64,000 nt of DNA from contig JAJKFL010000015.1 in NCBI GenBank assembly GCA_021186555.1, positions 62,001 through 126,000 on the forward strand, written 5' to 3'. The notes under the pieces are model-generated. The model was given only the letters and a program-made list of their open reading frames with translations, ran no database searches and was not told the DNA's origin. The stretch's first letter is position 1. Each line of letters starts with the position of its first letter. The position numbers and the translations under genes are program-made. This DNA is from Reticulitermes speratus (Eukaryota > Arthropoda > Insecta > Blattodea > Rhinotermitidae). This document shows positions 32,534 through 47,252 of this stretch, one piece after another.

Positions 32534-35500
32534 GCTTAGTCACAGAAATGTTTTGTAAGATTTTCTTCTCACTTATAATGTCTCCACTGGCAACATGTCG
32601 CGGCAGAGCACGGCTGCTTTGAAGTACAGTTGTAACTACATGTAGGCTTACAAATAGGTTAGTAATCGATCTCTACATTTTGAACTGACGGTGTAGTTTT
32701 GTGTTTCGCATGAATCGCGGAATAAACAGCAATTATTTCCTTCCGGCACAAGATGGCTCTTCTTGAGACTGATAATTCCTTCTCATCATCAACTTCCTTC
32801 ATAAGAAGCACGGTGTCTTCGTATATCTTCATCCTTTATCGCACACAATTGCCTTAACTGTTTAATTTATTTTTGAAATTATATTAGACACATCGATCTC
32901 TACATTTTAAACCGACGGTGTACTTTTGTGTTTCGTATGAATCGCAGAATGATCAGCAATTATGTCCCGAAATGGTGTGAACCGACTGGTCTGTAGAATT
33001 GAAATAACTTGTTTCGTGCTAGGTACGAGCTGGCTGTTTAGGTGTTAGACGGAAGAATTTTGGACCTCAAAGGGATAGAAGCAATTAGCTATGATTTATT
33101 AATTATTTGTTGCCATTGCTGAAATAACTCTTCAAACACAAACTTGCTGACAAAGCTGATAATTAGTTGCAACGAGTTATGTTTCTACTCTATACTGTGT
33201 AATACACATGTAAAGTTGTGACCGAACGGTATTGCGAAAGGAATTGCACACAGATCGTGCTACCGCAGTCTGCGTGCAGATGTGCATGTAATTGTTGTTA
33301 CAGCTTGTGATCCTACAGTAAAATGTAGGCAGTCATGAGATGAGGCACTGTGCCATAGAACGTATGTCGTTACTGTGCACAGGTAGAGACGTAGAGAAAT
33401 AGAGACTTATTATGCACACCTTGCCTAAATAATAATGCACAATTTTTAAAAGTTTATCATCAACATTTCAAAATTCTACTTGGATAGTACTTGTCATTCC
33501 CACTCAAAAGATCCCATGGTTACACCACAGTGGTGACTCTGAAGACCAGGAATGATGCCCACAGTGAACTTTATACGAGCAAGTCAATCAGTGGCTATAA
33601 TATTCATGCCAGTTACTAAAAAAAACAGGGTAAAAACTATTGGACAGACATGCACGCACCCAATTAAATGGACATGTTCTCCATAAGGATAGTAACACAT
33701 TCAATTCCAAAACTCACATAAAGCAAATTGCTGTAGACAGTTTAATACTGCCTGTATCAACTTAAATGTATTTAGTGCAGCTCTCCTTTAGCTTGCATAT
33801 GACTATGAATGACAGCGTCACTAATGAATATGAATATGGTAGTGATATGATTCTAGAAGCACTAACAGAATAAAAAAAATTGCAGAAATTTTGGATGACA
33901 GTGATCGTGATATAAATTTTATACATGAATGAAGTCTAACACATCCTCACCAGAAGACACACAAGAAGACATTTCAAAAACATCACATTAAAAGGTAGAA
34001 ATGTCAAGAACATGACAGATACAAAAGTAACCAATATTGCTGTTACGCCTCATACAGTTACCGGTTTTGTATGTATCAGACACTAAAACAATAGCCATTG
34101 TCTGTAGACATCAATCTCACAAGTTATTTTCATATACATATTTTGACTGTTTACATAAATATTAACTTCCACCACAGAAAGTTGTCCATCAGGCACGATA
34201 TTAACTTTAACTTACGAACGCAAGTCCTTAAAGCTATTATTCGCATCCCTTCGTACGAAAATATGATATCGAAAAAAGAGAGCATAAAAAGTTATTCAAT
34301 TCTTCTCATGAGCAATGTACAACCACCAGTACATTATCCGCAATATAAGTAGAAATTAAAATTCCTGACGTGAATTAACCACATTATAAAGAATTTAATG
34401 TTTTAGGACAATAAAAATTGTGCCTCGAATTCCGAAACCATAACATTTAGATAAATATTAGGATCCTACTGAGAAAAACAACTTTAGCAATGAAGTGGTA
34501 ATGATTACAGTTTTACATGGGAACAGACCTCCACAAGTTAGACAAATTATTTCATAAAAGTATTACGTCATGTACACCGAAATTGCTGCTTGATATAGGA
34601 GTACACAGATACAATGAAATTTTCAACTTAAATAACATATTACATTAAATATAACCCCAAGATTTAGAGCATTATATTTCATTCCGTAGATGTGGTCAAC
34701 ACGATTTCTCCTATTTTGTAGCAAACGTCACATCTCTAGTACAGTTGACAGATATGCAATACATATTGCCAACTTCCTATTTTATGATTGTGAGGTCGAG
34801 GATTTCTAATTGTACTTTAGATTCACGACTTAGGTCAACCAGAATTTTTAAAAGCAGCTGTCACTCACCTCAGCACTCTTCATCATAAATCCTGCCAAAG
34901 ACAGCCAGAATCTCAATACTGCTGATAACTAGCAATGAAAAAAGTTCTATGCACAACAGTAATTCGCAGCAGTTCTCAACACTGGACACAAATATCAACA
35001 GTGGCCAACAGTGGTTGCCTGTAACACTTATGAAATCACCCATATCATGAGCAGTATTAAAACAGTGTCCAACTTACAGAAACCCTCTTGTACAGGAACA
35101 TCAGCATGTGTAAAACTATCGGTCTGAGTTGAGGTCTTCAGGACTTGGTTGATGACAATGCACATAATAAATATCATGTAATAAGATTTTGTCTTATTAT
35201 CACAATTCTGTTACAAGCTATTCATTACTCGTTAGAATAAAATTGAATAACCATGTTTCATACAGTTGTGGACATGGAGAAGATGGCAGTCGCTGGTATC
35301 TAGTTACAAGGTAGGACAGCACTGGAGAACAGCTGCCATTTTCACTGCTGTTCAAACACATGCCACCTGCTGTGACTGCATTCCTTCCTGTGCCCAACCC
35401 CTGTCCTGATGCTAAAACCTTTGAGGGTCACTTCTGACAAAAGGACTTGTTTTGTTTATTACCTGCATTGAGCTCACTGCAACTTCTGCCACTTTCATCA

Positions 35501-35746
35501 AACATAAAAGGTGACAAAGAAACATTTCTCTACCACAGAAGACAGAGAAAGACAGCTGACCTCCGTTAAACATATCCATGTATTTTGAATAATTATCTTC
35601 CTCCAGAAGGCTAATGTTAAGCACTCTAAACAAGCCCCTAAACAATGACGAAATGGGATACCAAAACCATTTTTCGGTCTGGTTATTGGGCTGTTCTACT
35701 TGATTAGACTGAGCATTCTGTCCTGAGCTTGGGTCAAGACTTACTT
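32534..35746. other. Core segment of U5 (3213 bp)
   Basis: Same length as the U4 core. The second frame is the full 84 codons (34098-34352), and the exon-like minus frame 35412-35645 is open. Confidence 0.5.
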
Positions 35747-36197
35747 GTGCGTAAGAGAATCTACATTATTTATGCTTTGTTGGTTGTACGTAAGAGAATC
35801 TACATTATTTATGCTTTGTTGGTTGTACGTAAGAGAATCTACATTATTTATGCTTTGTTGGTTGTACGTAAGAGAATCTACATTATTTATGCTTTGTTGG
35901 TTGTACGTAAGAGAATCTACATTATTTATGCTTTGTTGGTTGTACGTAAGAGAATCTACATTATTTATGCTTTGTTGGTTGTACGTAAGAGAATCTACAT
36001 TATTTATGCTTTGTTGGGTGTACGTAAGAGAATCTACATTATTTATGCTTTGTTGGTTGTACGTAAGAGAATCTACATTATTTATGCTTTGTTGGTAGTA
36101 CGTAAGAGAATCTACATTATTTATGCTTTGTTGGTTGTACGTAAGAGAATATACATTATTTATGCCTTGTTGGTTGTACGTAAGAGAATCTTCATTA
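35747..36197. repeat. 39-bp minisatellite, 11 copies plus a partial (U5 first array)
   Basis: Same copy number, same variant order and same abrupt right junction as U4, but the normal gtgcgtaag start. Confidence 0.97.
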
Positions 36198-36913
36198 CTA
36201 CATTACAGAACTCACCCCATTTTCAGACTTCATTTGTTTAAATGTTATCGCAACAGGATTCTGATCCACGTCCCCATGAGTGTCCTCTTCACCTTTAACA
36301 GCAACGCCTTCTTCTGCATCATCATCATCACCACCACCATCATCATTGGATGTTATGCAACTGTCATTACATGAACCAGGTTCAGATTTCAAAACCACCA
36401 AACCATTATCAAACGTCACTTCATTAAATAGACTACACTTTCAAGAGCTCAGACTCTAACACCAGCACTGCTTAAGATTCAAGTCTTCTGCAACACTGTG
36501 CTATCGTGACGAGTAAAAACTGCCAACTGCTTCCTCAATCCTGACATCAGTCAAAGAAGCCATATGTATCCTTGGTAGTCTTCTTCAACCACCCTGAAGA
36601 AAGTGGCAGGCATGACTTCTGTAACATTTGTACCTATACACCAAATAACGTGGTGTCATCCCAGCAGACTGTAATGTTAAGACATACAGCATTTGTATAT
36701 TGGGCGATATTTATGGTGTCCAGTCTCACATGTTCAAGAGAAAAAGTCAATTGAACTTCTTAAACTACTGGCATTGAACACAGATTTACACAAGCAAAAA
36801 CAAAGTTCATTGAAAACACTGGTAACTATTCGTAAGTCAACATGGTGTGACTTCCCAGCAGACTTGAATCTTCAGAATACATTTTAATTATAAAAATGGT
36901 GCACTGTATCAAA
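36198..36913. other. Truncated spacer a of U5 with acidic exon fragment
   Basis: The acidic fragment is 36198-36419 on the minus strand, the same at protein level as U4 copy a. The remainder holds nothing I recognise. Confidence 0.55.
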
Positions 36914-37054
36914 CTGCTAACAACTGACAAAATGCAAAACTACCACAACCTTATCACAAACTGCTAACAACTGACAAAATGCAAAACTACCACAACCTTA
37001 TCACAAACTGCTAACAACTGACAAAATGCAAAACTACTACAACCTTATCACAAA
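36914..37054. repeat. 47-bp minisatellite, 3 copies (U5)
   Basis: Three monomers, the last with actactacaacc. Confidence 0.95.
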
Positions 37055-38264
37055 CTCAGTTTCTATGGCCATATAAATACACAAAGAACAGGATGACAAG
37101 ATCATTTTCTGCACACAGAACACTCACCATGCTTTCCATTACACCAGGATACAATTCTTCTACTCTCTGGAGTACGATTTTTGGCACTCTAGTTTCATGA
37201 GAGTGCACAATTGTTCGTAAGCTAACACCTTGTTCAGAGGACATCATGGAGTGCAGAATTGTTCGTAAGCTAACACCTTGTTCAGAGGACATCATGGTTT
37301 GTTGGTTGGATAGGCAAATGACTTACAAAAATCCTAAACATACAGCTTTATAGATGTGATAACTGAAACTTCCAGTATTTGTGCACAACCTCTCGTGGTG
37401 GTAGGGATGCTAAGAACTCCCAAGCGGCCACCATGCCTTTATGGTTGTCAGCCAAGAGTCTTAGAGGTAGGAGTTCTCTGTATCTGGAGTACAAGTACTC
37501 GTCAATAAGAATTGTGTGGGTCATACTTGTCCCCTTCAACAAGCTCAGTATGTCTTTGAATATGTTGCATAGTCGGTCTTGTCCGGAAGCAGTAGCCCAA
37601 CACATGCGAAAAATTTCTCTCCTCTAGAAAAAGGATGCTGACAAATAAGTTCCGAGAGAATTCATTGTGGAGATTGAAGGATATGTAGCATCTGTCCATA
37701 TGATGTCTGTAGGTTCCTATCCAAGAGTTCCCATGAAATCCCTAATTCTTTTTGTTATCCAACCTTGGTACCCCTGAACGTGGATATTCTTTCCTATCGT
37801 CAGCATGGTAGGTCCAAACATAAGTAACTGTTGTGATCTATCTTGGATGAAACGCAGTACTCCGTCTCTAAGCTTTCGAGGCAATTGTGGGTTCTGGGAT
37901 GATTAGCAATTGTAAGAATATCTTGTGGCTCTGTGTTGATTCTGAAGATTGGCCTAAATCCAGCTTTGAGACAATGCCCTGTGAGCTCGTTGAAGGTTAG
38001 AATGCGCGTGTAATCTGCTGTATTGAACAGTAACCCCTCATCGAAGCAGCTAGATCCATCTTACTAGGGTTGATATCTCCAGGATTTAGTGCGAAGATTG
38101 AATAGTAGTAAGCCATTAACGTGGCACGGGTAGATAAGCCGTCATTTACAGCACTTAAAATGGGAATGTTCACATGAGGATTGCTCCCCTGTATAACATC
38201 GTATCGCTCAGTCAGCCGATGGCTGATAATTCTTTTAGATGACTCTAGAAATAACGTTCCCCTT
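37055..38264 (-). pseudogene. Unidentified protein-like remnant, U5 copy a
   Basis: Includes the 16-residue in-frame duplication (37056-37295) and the piggyBac-joined frame 37997-38380. It reads ETRVPKIV where U4 has ETRVTKIV. Confidence 0.35.
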
Positions 38265-38853
38265 TTGGGCGCCACTTTTCTGACAAAATGTCTTTCAGTC
38301 GGCCTTGGTATTGTGTTATCGGACGCTTGTCGCCCCGGTACACTCCGTTCGCCCGCAGCACGTGCATATTGTGTTAGCAAACCTTCGACTAACTGTATTC
38401 TGTATGAGAGCTGCTCTATATTTCTTCCCGTGACTTGTCTATAAACAGCAATCGAACTGAACTACAGAGTTCTGTAGCCTTTTGAAAAGTCTGAGCTACA
38501 ATTTGGTCATCCTCTTTCTCTCAACCATGTACATATGGTCCTTAAAGTCTACTCCCCCCATCTTGTGATTATAATCAATCACAAACAAAGGCGTCTCTGT
38601 CTCGTTGCCTTTCTTAGAAACACTCTGCGTGTGTGCACTGTGTTATGTGGACACCATAGTTACAGTTCTTTTATCGCAGCATTTTAGCACTGTGACAGAA
38701 GTCGAATGTCTGGCTGTGATTTTTCCCTTCTTCAGAATCTTTCTGTTCAATCGGCGGAATGTTCGATGTCTAGTTGCCTTGCTAATTCTGGACTGTTGTA
38801 AAAGTTATCCATCCAGTACTAATCATATCGGGAAATCCAGGTGTTGATATTAC
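38265..38853 (-). pseudogene. piggyBac relic, C-terminal part, U5 copy a
   Basis: Same truncation point (gatattac) and same intact GGVD motif as U4 a. Confidence 0.8.
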
Positions 38854-38863
38854 GTAATTTTAT

Positions 38864-39174
38864 GTATGTAAGAGAATCTACATTATTTATGCTTTGTTGG
38901 TTGTACGTAAGAGAATCTACATTATTTATGCTTTGTTGGTGGTACGTAAGAGAATCTACATTATTTATGCTTTGTTGGGTGTACGTAAGAGAATCTACAT
39001 TATTTATGCTTTGTTGGTTGTACGTAAGAGAATCTATATTATTTATGCTTTGTTGGGTGTACGTAAGAGAATCTACATTATTTATGCCTTGTTGGTTGTA
39101 CGTAAGAGAATCTACATTATTTATGCTTTGTTGGTTGTACGTAAGATAATCTACATTATTTATGCTTTGTTGGT
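38864..39174. repeat. 39-bp minisatellite, 8 copies (U5 second array)
   Basis: Variant order as in U4 plus a gccttg change in the sixth copy that is shared only with U6. Confidence 0.97.
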
Positions 39175-39871
39175 CATAAGTTGTCCTACAATCTGGTTCA
39201 ACATATGTATAATCTGATATTTGTTTCTTTTGGATATCTCCTGCCTCTCTCACTACATGGACCAGGTTCCATTTTCACCAAACTCGTGCACCACCAAAAC
39301 TTTATGAACCATGACATACGCAAACAACAACAAAACCAAAATAATACAATAATAAGGACGGACATGTACATAGATCTATGCAATCCTACATATCTGTGAA
39401 TATTACTTTATAACGGACACACACAGAACTCGCCCCATTTTCAGACTTCATTTGTTTAAATGTTATCGCAACAGGATTCTGATCCACGTCCCCATGAGTG
39501 TCCTCTACACCTTTAACAGCAACGCCTTATTCTGCATCATGATCATCACCACCATCATCATTGGATGTTATGCAACTTCATTACATGAACCAGGTTCAGA
39601 TTTCAAAACCACCAAACCATTATCAAACGTCACTTCATTAAATAGACTACACTTTCAAGAGCTCAGACTCTAACACCAGCGTTGCTTAAGACTCAAGTCT
39701 TCTGCAACACTGTGCTATCGTGACGAGTAAAAACTGCCAACTGCTTCCTCAATCCTGACATCAGTCAAAGAAGCCATATGTATCCTTGGTAGTCTTCTTC
39801 AACCACCCTGAAGAAAGTGGCAGGCATGACTTCTGTAACATTTGTACCTATACACTAAATAATGTGGTGTC
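39175..39871. other. Spacer b of U5
   Basis: Broken acidic exon copy at about 39430-39655 (minus). It ends at the gtggtgtca/gccaagag junction. One T more than U4 (cttcatttgttt). Confidence 0.55.
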
Positions 39872-40689
39872 AGCCAAGAGTCTTAGAGGTAGGAGTTCTC
39901 TGTATCTGGAGTACAAGTACTCGTCAATAAGAATTATGTGGGTCATACTTGTCCCCTTCAACAAGCTCAGTATGTCTTTGAATATGTTGCATAGTCGGTC
40001 TTGTCCGGAAGCAGTAGCCCAACACATGCGAAAAATTTCTCGCCTCAAGAAAAAGGATGCTGACAAATAAGTTCCGAGAGAATTGATTGTGGAGATTGAA
40101 GGATATGTAGCATCTGTCCATATGATGTATGTAGGTTCCTATCCAAGAGTTCCCATGAAAGCCCAAATTCTTTTTGTTATCCAACCTTGGTACCCCTGAA
40201 CCTGGATATTCTTTCCTATCGTCAGCATGGTAGGTCCAAACATAAGTAACTGTTGTGATCTATCTTGGATGAAACGCAGTACTCCGTCTCTAAGCTTTCG
40301 AGGCAATTGTGGGTTCTGGGATGATTAGCAATTGTAAGAATATCTTGTGGCTCTGTGTTGATTCTGAAGATTGGCCTAAATCCAGCTTTGAGACAATGCC
40401 CTGTGAGCTCATTGTTGAAGGTTAGAATGCGCGTGTAATCTGCTGTATTGAACAGTAACCCCTCATCGAAGCAGCTAGATCCATCTTACTAGGGTTGATG
40501 TCTCCAGGATTTAGTGCGAAGATTGAATAGTAGTAAGCCATGAACGTGGCACGGGTAGATAAGTCGTCATTTACAACACTTAAAATGGGAATGTTCACAT
40601 GAGGATTGCTCCCCTGTATAACATCGTATCGCTCAGTCAGCCGATGGCTGATAATTCTTTTAGATGACTCTAGAAATAACGTTCCCCTT
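39868..40689 (-). pseudogene. Unidentified protein-like remnant, U5 copy b
   Basis: Left-truncated like U4 b. Frames 39848-40066, 39924-40184 and 40422-40805. Confidence 0.35.
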
Positions 40690-42544
40690 TTGGACGCCAC
40701 TTTTCTGACAAAATGTCTTTCAGTCAGCCTTGGTATTGTGTTATCGGACGCTTGTCGCCCCGGTACACTCCGTTCGCCCGCAGCACGTGCATATTGTGTT
40801 AGCAAACCTTCGACTGACTGTATTCTGTATGAGAGCTGCTCTATATTTCTTCCCGTGACTTGTCTATAAACAGCAATCGAACTGAACTACAGCGTTCTGT
40901 AGCCTTTTGAAAAGTCTGAGCTACCATTTGGTCATCCTCTTTCCCTCAACCGTGTACATATGGTCCTTAAAGTCTACTCCACCCATCTTGTGATTATAAT
41001 CAATCACAAACAAAGGCGTCTCTGTCTCGTTGCCTTTCTTAGAAACCCTCTGCGTGTGTGCACTGTGTTATGTGGACACCGTAGTTACAGTTCTTTTATC
41101 GCAGCATTTTAGCACTGTGACAGAAGTCGAATGTCTGGCTGTGATTTTTCCCTTCTTCAGAATCTTTCTGTTCAATCGGCGGAATGTTCGATGTCTAGTT
41201 GCCTTGCTAATTCTGGACTGTTGTAAAAGTTATCCATCCAGTACCAATCACATCGGGAAATCCAGGTGTTGATATTACTGTTTTTTCTCTCTCTCTCTCG
41301 AAAAGTATGACCTTGCGGTTGGTTTTTGCACAATGCCCATCAGTAAAATCAGACCTAAAACTGTAAATTTCATTTTCCGTGACAGTTGTCCTCGATGTCA
41401 CGAATGATCGAAATGGGAAAATATGGCCTCGCACGTTCTTGTATTGTTCTGCATGCCTATTAGTTTCTATAACAATTTGTTGTATGATTTCTTTGTGAAA
41501 AAAATAACTAAAATATTCAACATTATCAGTTACATTTTCAGCACCATTTCTGGGTTCGAAATCACAGCTAAATACTTCTGTGTGTAATTATGCATCGTCT
41601 GCCACACGAAGTCGTGTTGCAGTGTCAACACTGTCGTCTTTTGTAACTGCATGTCCTGTTGTATCCCTTGGCTACTCGGCGTGTTGCTCCGCGTATTGTG
41701 AATATTGCAGCACGATGAGTCGGGTTCGAACAGCGGTTAAGGATGGCGGTGGGAGCAGAAACACAATATTCTTGCTATATAATAACTTTATTGTCAGGGA
41801 GAGTTGTACAGATGTTGGCCCAAGAGAGCTGTTTACTGCTGATACGTAGTGCCGATCGGGCAAGACTGCAAGACTCACGCTCCAAAACTGAGAGTCTAAA
41901 ACTGAGGGTCCTCACTATGAGAAAGGGAGTCTATATGCGTAAATCGGGGCGACCTATGTCCTTTGAACCTGCTAGACTTGAACATAAGTACAGTCGTTCT
42001 CAATATCTGTCCCACATGTGATTCTTAGTAATGTTGCCTTAGTACGAGCAACCTTGCCCTATGTCTACACTTTGACCTGGGGCAAAGTGTGGAACAGATA
42101 CCGAGTTACATATCTGATCTTTTAGACATTATCAGTGTCATTTCAGTTTCCATGTATTATTCTACCAAAACACCAAATACACCCATTTGAAAATTAATGA
42201 GACAATTAGAATTAACACGTGGAAGAGGTATAACAGTTAAGTGAATTCATAAATTTATAGAAACACTTCAATATTTACAAAGAACAATGACAAGTAAATG
42301 ATCTCGGTACAGAGTAACAATATGCAATAGTCCACTTTCATTAACGAAAAGAAAGTACAATAATTAAAGTATCACATTAAACATTTATGGGCTGTTGGTA
42401 CCACACATGCAACAGTACTATAGCTACGTCATCAATTTCATTATCAGTACTGCTAACACTATCGTTACTACTGTCACTGAAACTTTCATCTGATTTGTAC
42501 AGAATTGCTAGCACTTCACTCTCTGTCAAACCTTTCCCTGCCAT
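40690..42544 (-). pseudogene. piggyBac relic, full-span copy, U5 b
   Basis: GGVD is restored relative to U4 b (ctactccaccc). The acidic N-terminal frame is open (42377-42565, DSVSSTDNEIDD). The central deletion and stops remain. Confidence 0.8.
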
Positions 42545-42638
42545 GGTTACGCCCCTAGAAGTCAACTGCTGAAGTTGCTTGCCAGCCTTCGACTTCTCAC
42601 ACAGCAGTTGATTATAACAAGCGAAATGATAATAATCC

Positions 42639-42755
42639 GATCCCAGTGGCCGTGCGGTGTAAGGCGTGGGTCTGCGGCCGCTCGCTCGCTAGGATTGCGG
42701 GTTCGAATCCCGCCTGGTTCACGGATGTTTCTCTCCTGTAAGAGTAGTGTTTGAA
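42639..42755 (+). mobile_element. tRNA-derived SINE head, U5
   Basis: Intact A and B boxes; cgctcgctcgctagg as in U3 copy 1. The preceding flank lacks the tgactcgtaa insert. Confidence 0.75.
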
Positions 42756-42762
42756 TAGTTCT

Positions 42763-43588
42763 AATTTCTGCAGTTGTATTGGTTACATAATCCTCATCGT
42801 TTTTATCCAATTCTAAGATTGAGTATGGATTTGATAATGTTATTTGTACATTATCTGTAATTGATCCTTTTTTGTTTGTTACTTTAGTCACCCACTCATT
42901 TTTTAAACCTGATTAGTAGCTCCGTATGTGGTTTCATTTTTGTTTGTATCATTTAGATTTGCGGTTATACTAAGTGATAATTCCTGTTGTAGAAGATTAG
43001 TGATTGCTCTTGCTGACTTCAATTCATCTAATACCTCGTTAAGTTTGCTCTCCAGTTCAGTAAACTGTACACAGATATAATCGCTACATATTGGTTCTTT
43101 ATTTAGAATTTTACTCCTCGTAGCCACAGCGTGAGTCGACTTGTCCGCCATGTATCGCTGTTCGTTCTAATTCTCTTCGTACATATCGTAAACTTAATGA
43201 GTTCAGCTTTTAATTTATAGCACACTTAAAAGCACTTCCACATTACCTCCTCGTGATCATACACCAACACGATCCCAACTTAAAAAATAAAATGTATCGA
43301 ATGCTAATTAAAAGCTGATATAGTTATGGTTATATCGGGCAGGTTTTGACAAAATGATGTACTTATGTTGTGTTGTATTGCTTTACTCTATTGTGTCGTA
43401 TTGACGGGTATTATATTGAGAGCTGTGATGTGAATTTGATGATTATATGAAACAAGATATATAAATAAATAAATAAAGTTATATAACTACTGTAATAATT
43501 AGAGCAGATTGACCGTCTGTGGTCCGATCTCGTAATGTACGGCATTACAAACTCGGTAAGTGTTCAAAATTGCTCGGCGTTCTACTTC
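42763..43588 (-). mobile_element. LINE ORF1 5' part plus flank, U5
   Basis: ATG at 43151; the frame breaks after 82 codons exactly as in U4. Flank and (TAAA)n unchanged. Confidence 0.65.
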
Positions 43589-46500
43589 GCTTAGTCACAG
43601 AAATGTTTTGTAAGATTTTCTTCTCACTTATAATGTCTCCACTGGCAACATGTCGCGGCAGAGCACGGCTGCTTTGAAGTACAGTTGTAACTACATGTAG
43701 GCTTACAAATAGGTTAGTAATCGATCTCTACATTTTGAACTGACGGTGTAGTTTTGTGTTTCGCATGAATCGCGGAATAAACAGCAATTATTTCCTTCCG
43801 GCACAAGATGGCTCTTCTTGAGACTGATAATTCCTTCTCATCATCAACTTCCTTCATAAGAAGCACGGTGTCTTCGTATATCTTCATCCTTTATCGCACA
43901 CAATTGCCTTAACTGTTTAATTTATTTTTGAAATTATATTAGACACATCGATCTCTACATTTTAAACCGACGGTGTACTTTTGTGTTTCGTATGAATCGC
44001 AGAATGATCAGCAATTATGTCCCGAAATGGTGTGAACCGACTGGTCTGTAGAATTGAAATAACTTGTTTCGTGCTAGGTACGAGCTGGCTGTTTAGGTGT
44101 TAGACGGAAGAATTTTGGACCTCAAAGGGATAGAAGCAATTAGCTATGATTTATTAATTATTTGTTGCCATTGCTGAAATAACTCTTCAAACACAAACTT
44201 GCTGACAAAGCTGATAATTAGTTGCAACGAGTTATGTTTCTACTCTATACTGTGTAATACACATGTAAAGTTGTGACCGAACGGTATTGCGAAAGGAATT
44301 GCACACAGATCGTGCTACCGCAGTCTGCGTGCAGATGTGCATGTAATTGTTGTTACAGCTTGTGATCCTACAGTAAAATGTAGGCAGTCATGAGATGAGG
44401 CACTGTGCCATAGAACGTATGTCGTTACTGTGCACAGGTAGAGACGTAGAGAAATAGAGACTTATTATGCACACCTTGCCTAAATAATAATGCACAATTT
44501 TTAAAAGTTTATCATCAACATTTCAAAATTCTACTTGGATAGTACTTGTCATTCCCACTCAAAAGATCCCATGGTTACACCACAGTGGTGACTCTGAAGA
44601 CCAGGAATGATGCCCACAGTGAACTTTATACGAGCAAGTCAATCAGTGGCTATAATATTCATGCCAGTTACTAAAAAAAACAGGGTAAAAACTATTGGAC
44701 AGACATGCACGCACCCAATTAAATGGACATGTTCTCCATAAGGATAGTAACACATTCAATTCCAAAACTCACATAAAGCAAATTGCTGTAGACAGTTTAA
44801 TACTGCCTGTATCAACTTAAATGTATTTAGTGCAGCTCTCCTTTAGCTTGCATATGACTATGAATGACAGCGTCACTAATGAATATGAATATGGTAGTGA
44901 TATGATTCTAGAAGCACTAACAGAATAAAAAAAATTGCAGAAATTTTGGATGACAGTGATCGTGATATAAATTTTATACATGAATGAAGTCTAACACATC
45001 CTCACCAGAAGACACACAAGAAGACATTTCAAAAACATCACATTAAAAGGTAGAAATGTCAAGAACATGACAGATACAAAAGTAACCAATATTGCTGTTA
45101 CGCCTCATACAGTTACCGGTTTTGTATGTATCAGACACTAAAACAATAGCCATTGTCTGTAGACATCAATCTCACAAGTTATTTTCATATACATATTTTG
45201 ACTGTTTACATAAATATTAACTTCCACCACAGAAAGTTGTCCATCAGGCACGATATTAACTTTAACTTACGAACGCAAGTCCTTAAAGCTATTATTCGCA
45301 TCCCTTCGTACGAAAATATGATATCGAAAAAAGAGAGCATAAAAAGTTATTCAATTCTTCTCATGAGCAATGTACAACCACCAGTACATTATCCGCAATA
45401 TAAGTAGAAATTAAAATTCCTGACGTGAATTAACCACATTATAAAGAATTTAATGTTTTAGGACAATAAAAATTGTGCCTCGAATTCCGAAACCATAACA
45501 TTTAGATAAATATTAGGATCCTACTGAGAAAAACAACTTTAGCAATGAAGTGGTAATGATTACAGTTTTACATGGGAACAGACCTCCACAAGTTAGACAA
45601 ATTATTTCATAAAAGTATTACGTCATGTACACCGAAATTGCTGCTTGATATAGGAGTACACAGATACAATGAAATTTTCAACTTAAATAACATATTACAT
45701 TAAATATAACCCCAAGATTTAGAGCATTATATTTCATTCCGTAGATGTGGTCAACACGATTTCTCCTATTTTGTAGCAAACGTCACATCTCTAGTACAGT
45801 TGACAGATATGCAATACATATTGCCAACTTCCTATTTTATGATTGTGAGGTCGAGGATTTCTAATTGTACTTTAGATTCACGACTTAGGTCAACCAGAAT
45901 TTTTAAAAGCAGCTGTCACTCACCTCAGCACTCTTCATCATAAATCCTGCCAAAGACAGCCAGAATCTCAATACTGCTGATAACTAGCAATGAAAAAAGT
46001 TCTATGCACAACAGTAATTCGCAGCAGTTCTCAACACTGGACACAAATATCAACAGTGGCCAACAGTGGTTGCCTGTAACACTTATGAAATCACCCATAT
46101 CATGAGCAGTATTAAAACAGTGTCCAACTTACAGAAACCCTCTTGTACAGGAACATCAGCATGTGTAAAACTATCGGTCTGAGTTGAGGTCTTCAGGACT
46201 TGGTTGATGACAATGCACATAATAAATATCATGTAATAAGATTTTGTCTTATTATCACAATTCTGTTACAAGCTATTCATTACTCGTTAGAATAAAATTG
46301 AATAACCATGTTTCATACAGTTGTGGACATGGAGAAGATGGCAGTCGCTGGTATCTAGTTACAAGGTAGGACAGCACTGGAGAACAGCTGCCATTTTCAC
46401 TGCTGTTCAAACACATGCCACCTGCTGTGACTGCATTCCTTCCTGTGCCCAACCCCTGTCCTGATGCTAAAACCTTTGAGGGTCACTTCTGACAAAAGGA

Positions 46501-46801
46501 CTTGTTTTGTTTATTACCTGCATTGAGCTCACTGCAACTTCTGCCACTTTCATCAAACATAAAAGGTGACAAAGAAACATTTCTCTACCACAGAAGACAG
46601 AGAAAGACAGCTGACCTCCGTTAAACATATCCATGTATTTTGAATAATTATCTTCCTCCAGAAGGCTAATGTTAAGCACTCTAAACAAGCCCCTAAACAA
46701 TGACGAAATGGGATACCAAAACCATTTTTCGGTCTGGTTATTGGGCTGTTCTACTTGATTAGACTGAGCATTCTGTCCTGAGCTTGGGTCAAGACTTACT
46801 T
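43589..46801. other. Core segment of U6 (3213 bp)
   Basis: Matches the U5 core; 84-codon plus frame at 45153-45407 and exon-like minus frame at 46467-46700. Nothing further recognised. Confidence 0.5.
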
Positions 46802-47252
46802 GTGCGTAAGAGAATCTACATTATTTATGCTTTGTTGGTTGTACGTAAGAGAATCTACATTATTTATGCTTTGTTGGTTGTACGTAAGAGAATCTACATT
46901 ATTTATGCTTTGTTGGTTGTACGTAAGAGAATCTACATTATTTATGCTTTGTTGGTTGTACGTAAGAGAATCTACATTATTTATGCTTTGTTGGTTGTAC
47001 GTAAGAGAATCTACATTATTTATGCTTTGTTGGTTGTACGTAAGAGAATCTACATTATTTATGCTTTGTTGGGTGTACGTAAGAGAATCTACATTATTTA
47101 TGCTTTGTTGGTTGTACGTAAGAGAATCTACATTATTTATGCTTTGTTGGTAGTACGTAAGAGAATCTACATTATTTATGCTTTGTTGGTTGTACGTAAG
47201 AGAATATACATTATTTATGCCTTGTTGGTTGTACGTAAGAGAATCTTCATTA
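46802..47252. repeat. 39-bp minisatellite, 11 copies plus a partial (U6 first array)
   Basis: Copy number, variant order and right junction as in U5. Confidence 0.97.

Larger units (their letters stand above)
32534..43588. repeat. Macrosatellite unit U5, 11055 bp composite unit
   Basis: Near-identical to U4 and U6. It shares with U6 variants not found in U4, for example a 39-bp monomer reading gccttg in the second array (about 39087) and ccttattctg in spacer b, so U5 and U6 look like the most recent duplicate pair. The 10-base insert tgactcgtaa beside the piggyBac start in U4 is absent here. Confidence 0.95.
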